From the NCBI GenBank assembly GCA_028678635.1, contig JAJRDC010000022.1, forward strand, positions 1 through 6,051: DNA of 6,051 nucleotides, written 5' to 3'. The notes under the pieces are model-generated. The model was not told the DNA's origin. It saw only the letters and a list, made by a program, of their open reading frames with translations, and did not search any database. The DNA is from Methanomicrobiales archaeon (GTDB lineage Archaea > Halobacteriota > Methanomicrobia > Methanomicrobiales > JACTUA01). Shown here in pieces: positions 5,969-6,051 of the stretch; the stretch's first letter is position 1, and the number at the start of each line of letters is the position of its first letter. The position numbers were made by a program, and so were the translations under genes.

Positions 5969-6051
5969 GCGAGGGTATCCAAGCCTGGTCAAAAGAGGCG
6001 GACTCAAGATCCGCTCCCGAAGGGGTTCGCGGGTTCAAATCCCTCCCCTCG
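5969..6051 (+). tRNA. tRNA-Leu(CAA), last two bases beyond the window, with two stem mismatches
   Basis: The acceptor 5' strand GCGAGGG (5969-5975) pairs with CCCTCG at 6046-6051; the final C and the discriminator base lie outside the window. The anticodon stem GCGGA/TCCGC (5998-6002 and 6010-6014) is perfect, around the loop CTCAAGA with anticodon CAA at 6005-6007, reading the Leu codon UUG. A long variable arm (6015-6028, stem TCCC/GGGG with GAA loop) is typical of class II tRNA-Leu. The T loop is TTCAAAT (6034-6040). The D loop contains the usual GG (5987-5988 in CCTGGTC). There is no intron. Two pairs are broken: C12-A23 in the D stem (5980 and 5994) and C50-U64 in the T stem (6030 and 6044). 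Identity as tRNA-Leu is secure; whether it is fully functional is less so. Confidence 0.9.

Overview
The window reads as a GC-rich stretch of chromosome from a methanogenic euryarchaeon, most probably of the order Methanomicrobiales. The grounds are a complete archaea-specific family D DNA polymerase large subunit (DP2, PolC) carrying an intein, small HEAT-repeat proteins of the kind common in these methanogens, gene starts with archaeal TATA-like boxes and no clear Shine-Dalgarno sequence, and an archaeal-style class II tRNA-Leu. The order is inferred from resemblance; no search was run.

Layout, all on the + strand: (1) 57-875, a HEAT-repeat protein of about eight repeats whose frame is also open to the left edge; (2) 925-1452, a second, shorter HEAT-repeat protein preceded by a TATA-like box; (3) 1511-5383, the 1290-residue DP2 precursor, interrupted at residues 875-1040 by a 166-residue mini-intein; (4) 5391-5669, a 92-residue two-helix membrane protein with a Cys-rich N-terminus, 7 bases after polC; (5) about 300 bases of non-coding DNA with strong GC hairpins and long G runs; (6) from 5969 to the window end, a tRNA-Leu(CAA) gene whose last two bases lie outside.

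The centre of interest is the intein. It lies between Asn874 and Cys1041 inside the catalytic N-C-D-G-D motif of PolD, so the precursor should be unable to polymerise until splicing restores the motif. It keeps the class 1 nucleophile (Cys1) and block B (TPDH), but has no endonuclease domain, ends in Gln instead of Asn, and has Gly instead of the usual penultimate His.

The other genes have no demonstrable functional link to the polymerase. The HEAT proteins are probably protein-binding scaffolds. The small membrane gene is likely co-transcribed with polC. The tRNA has two stem mismatches that deserve checking.
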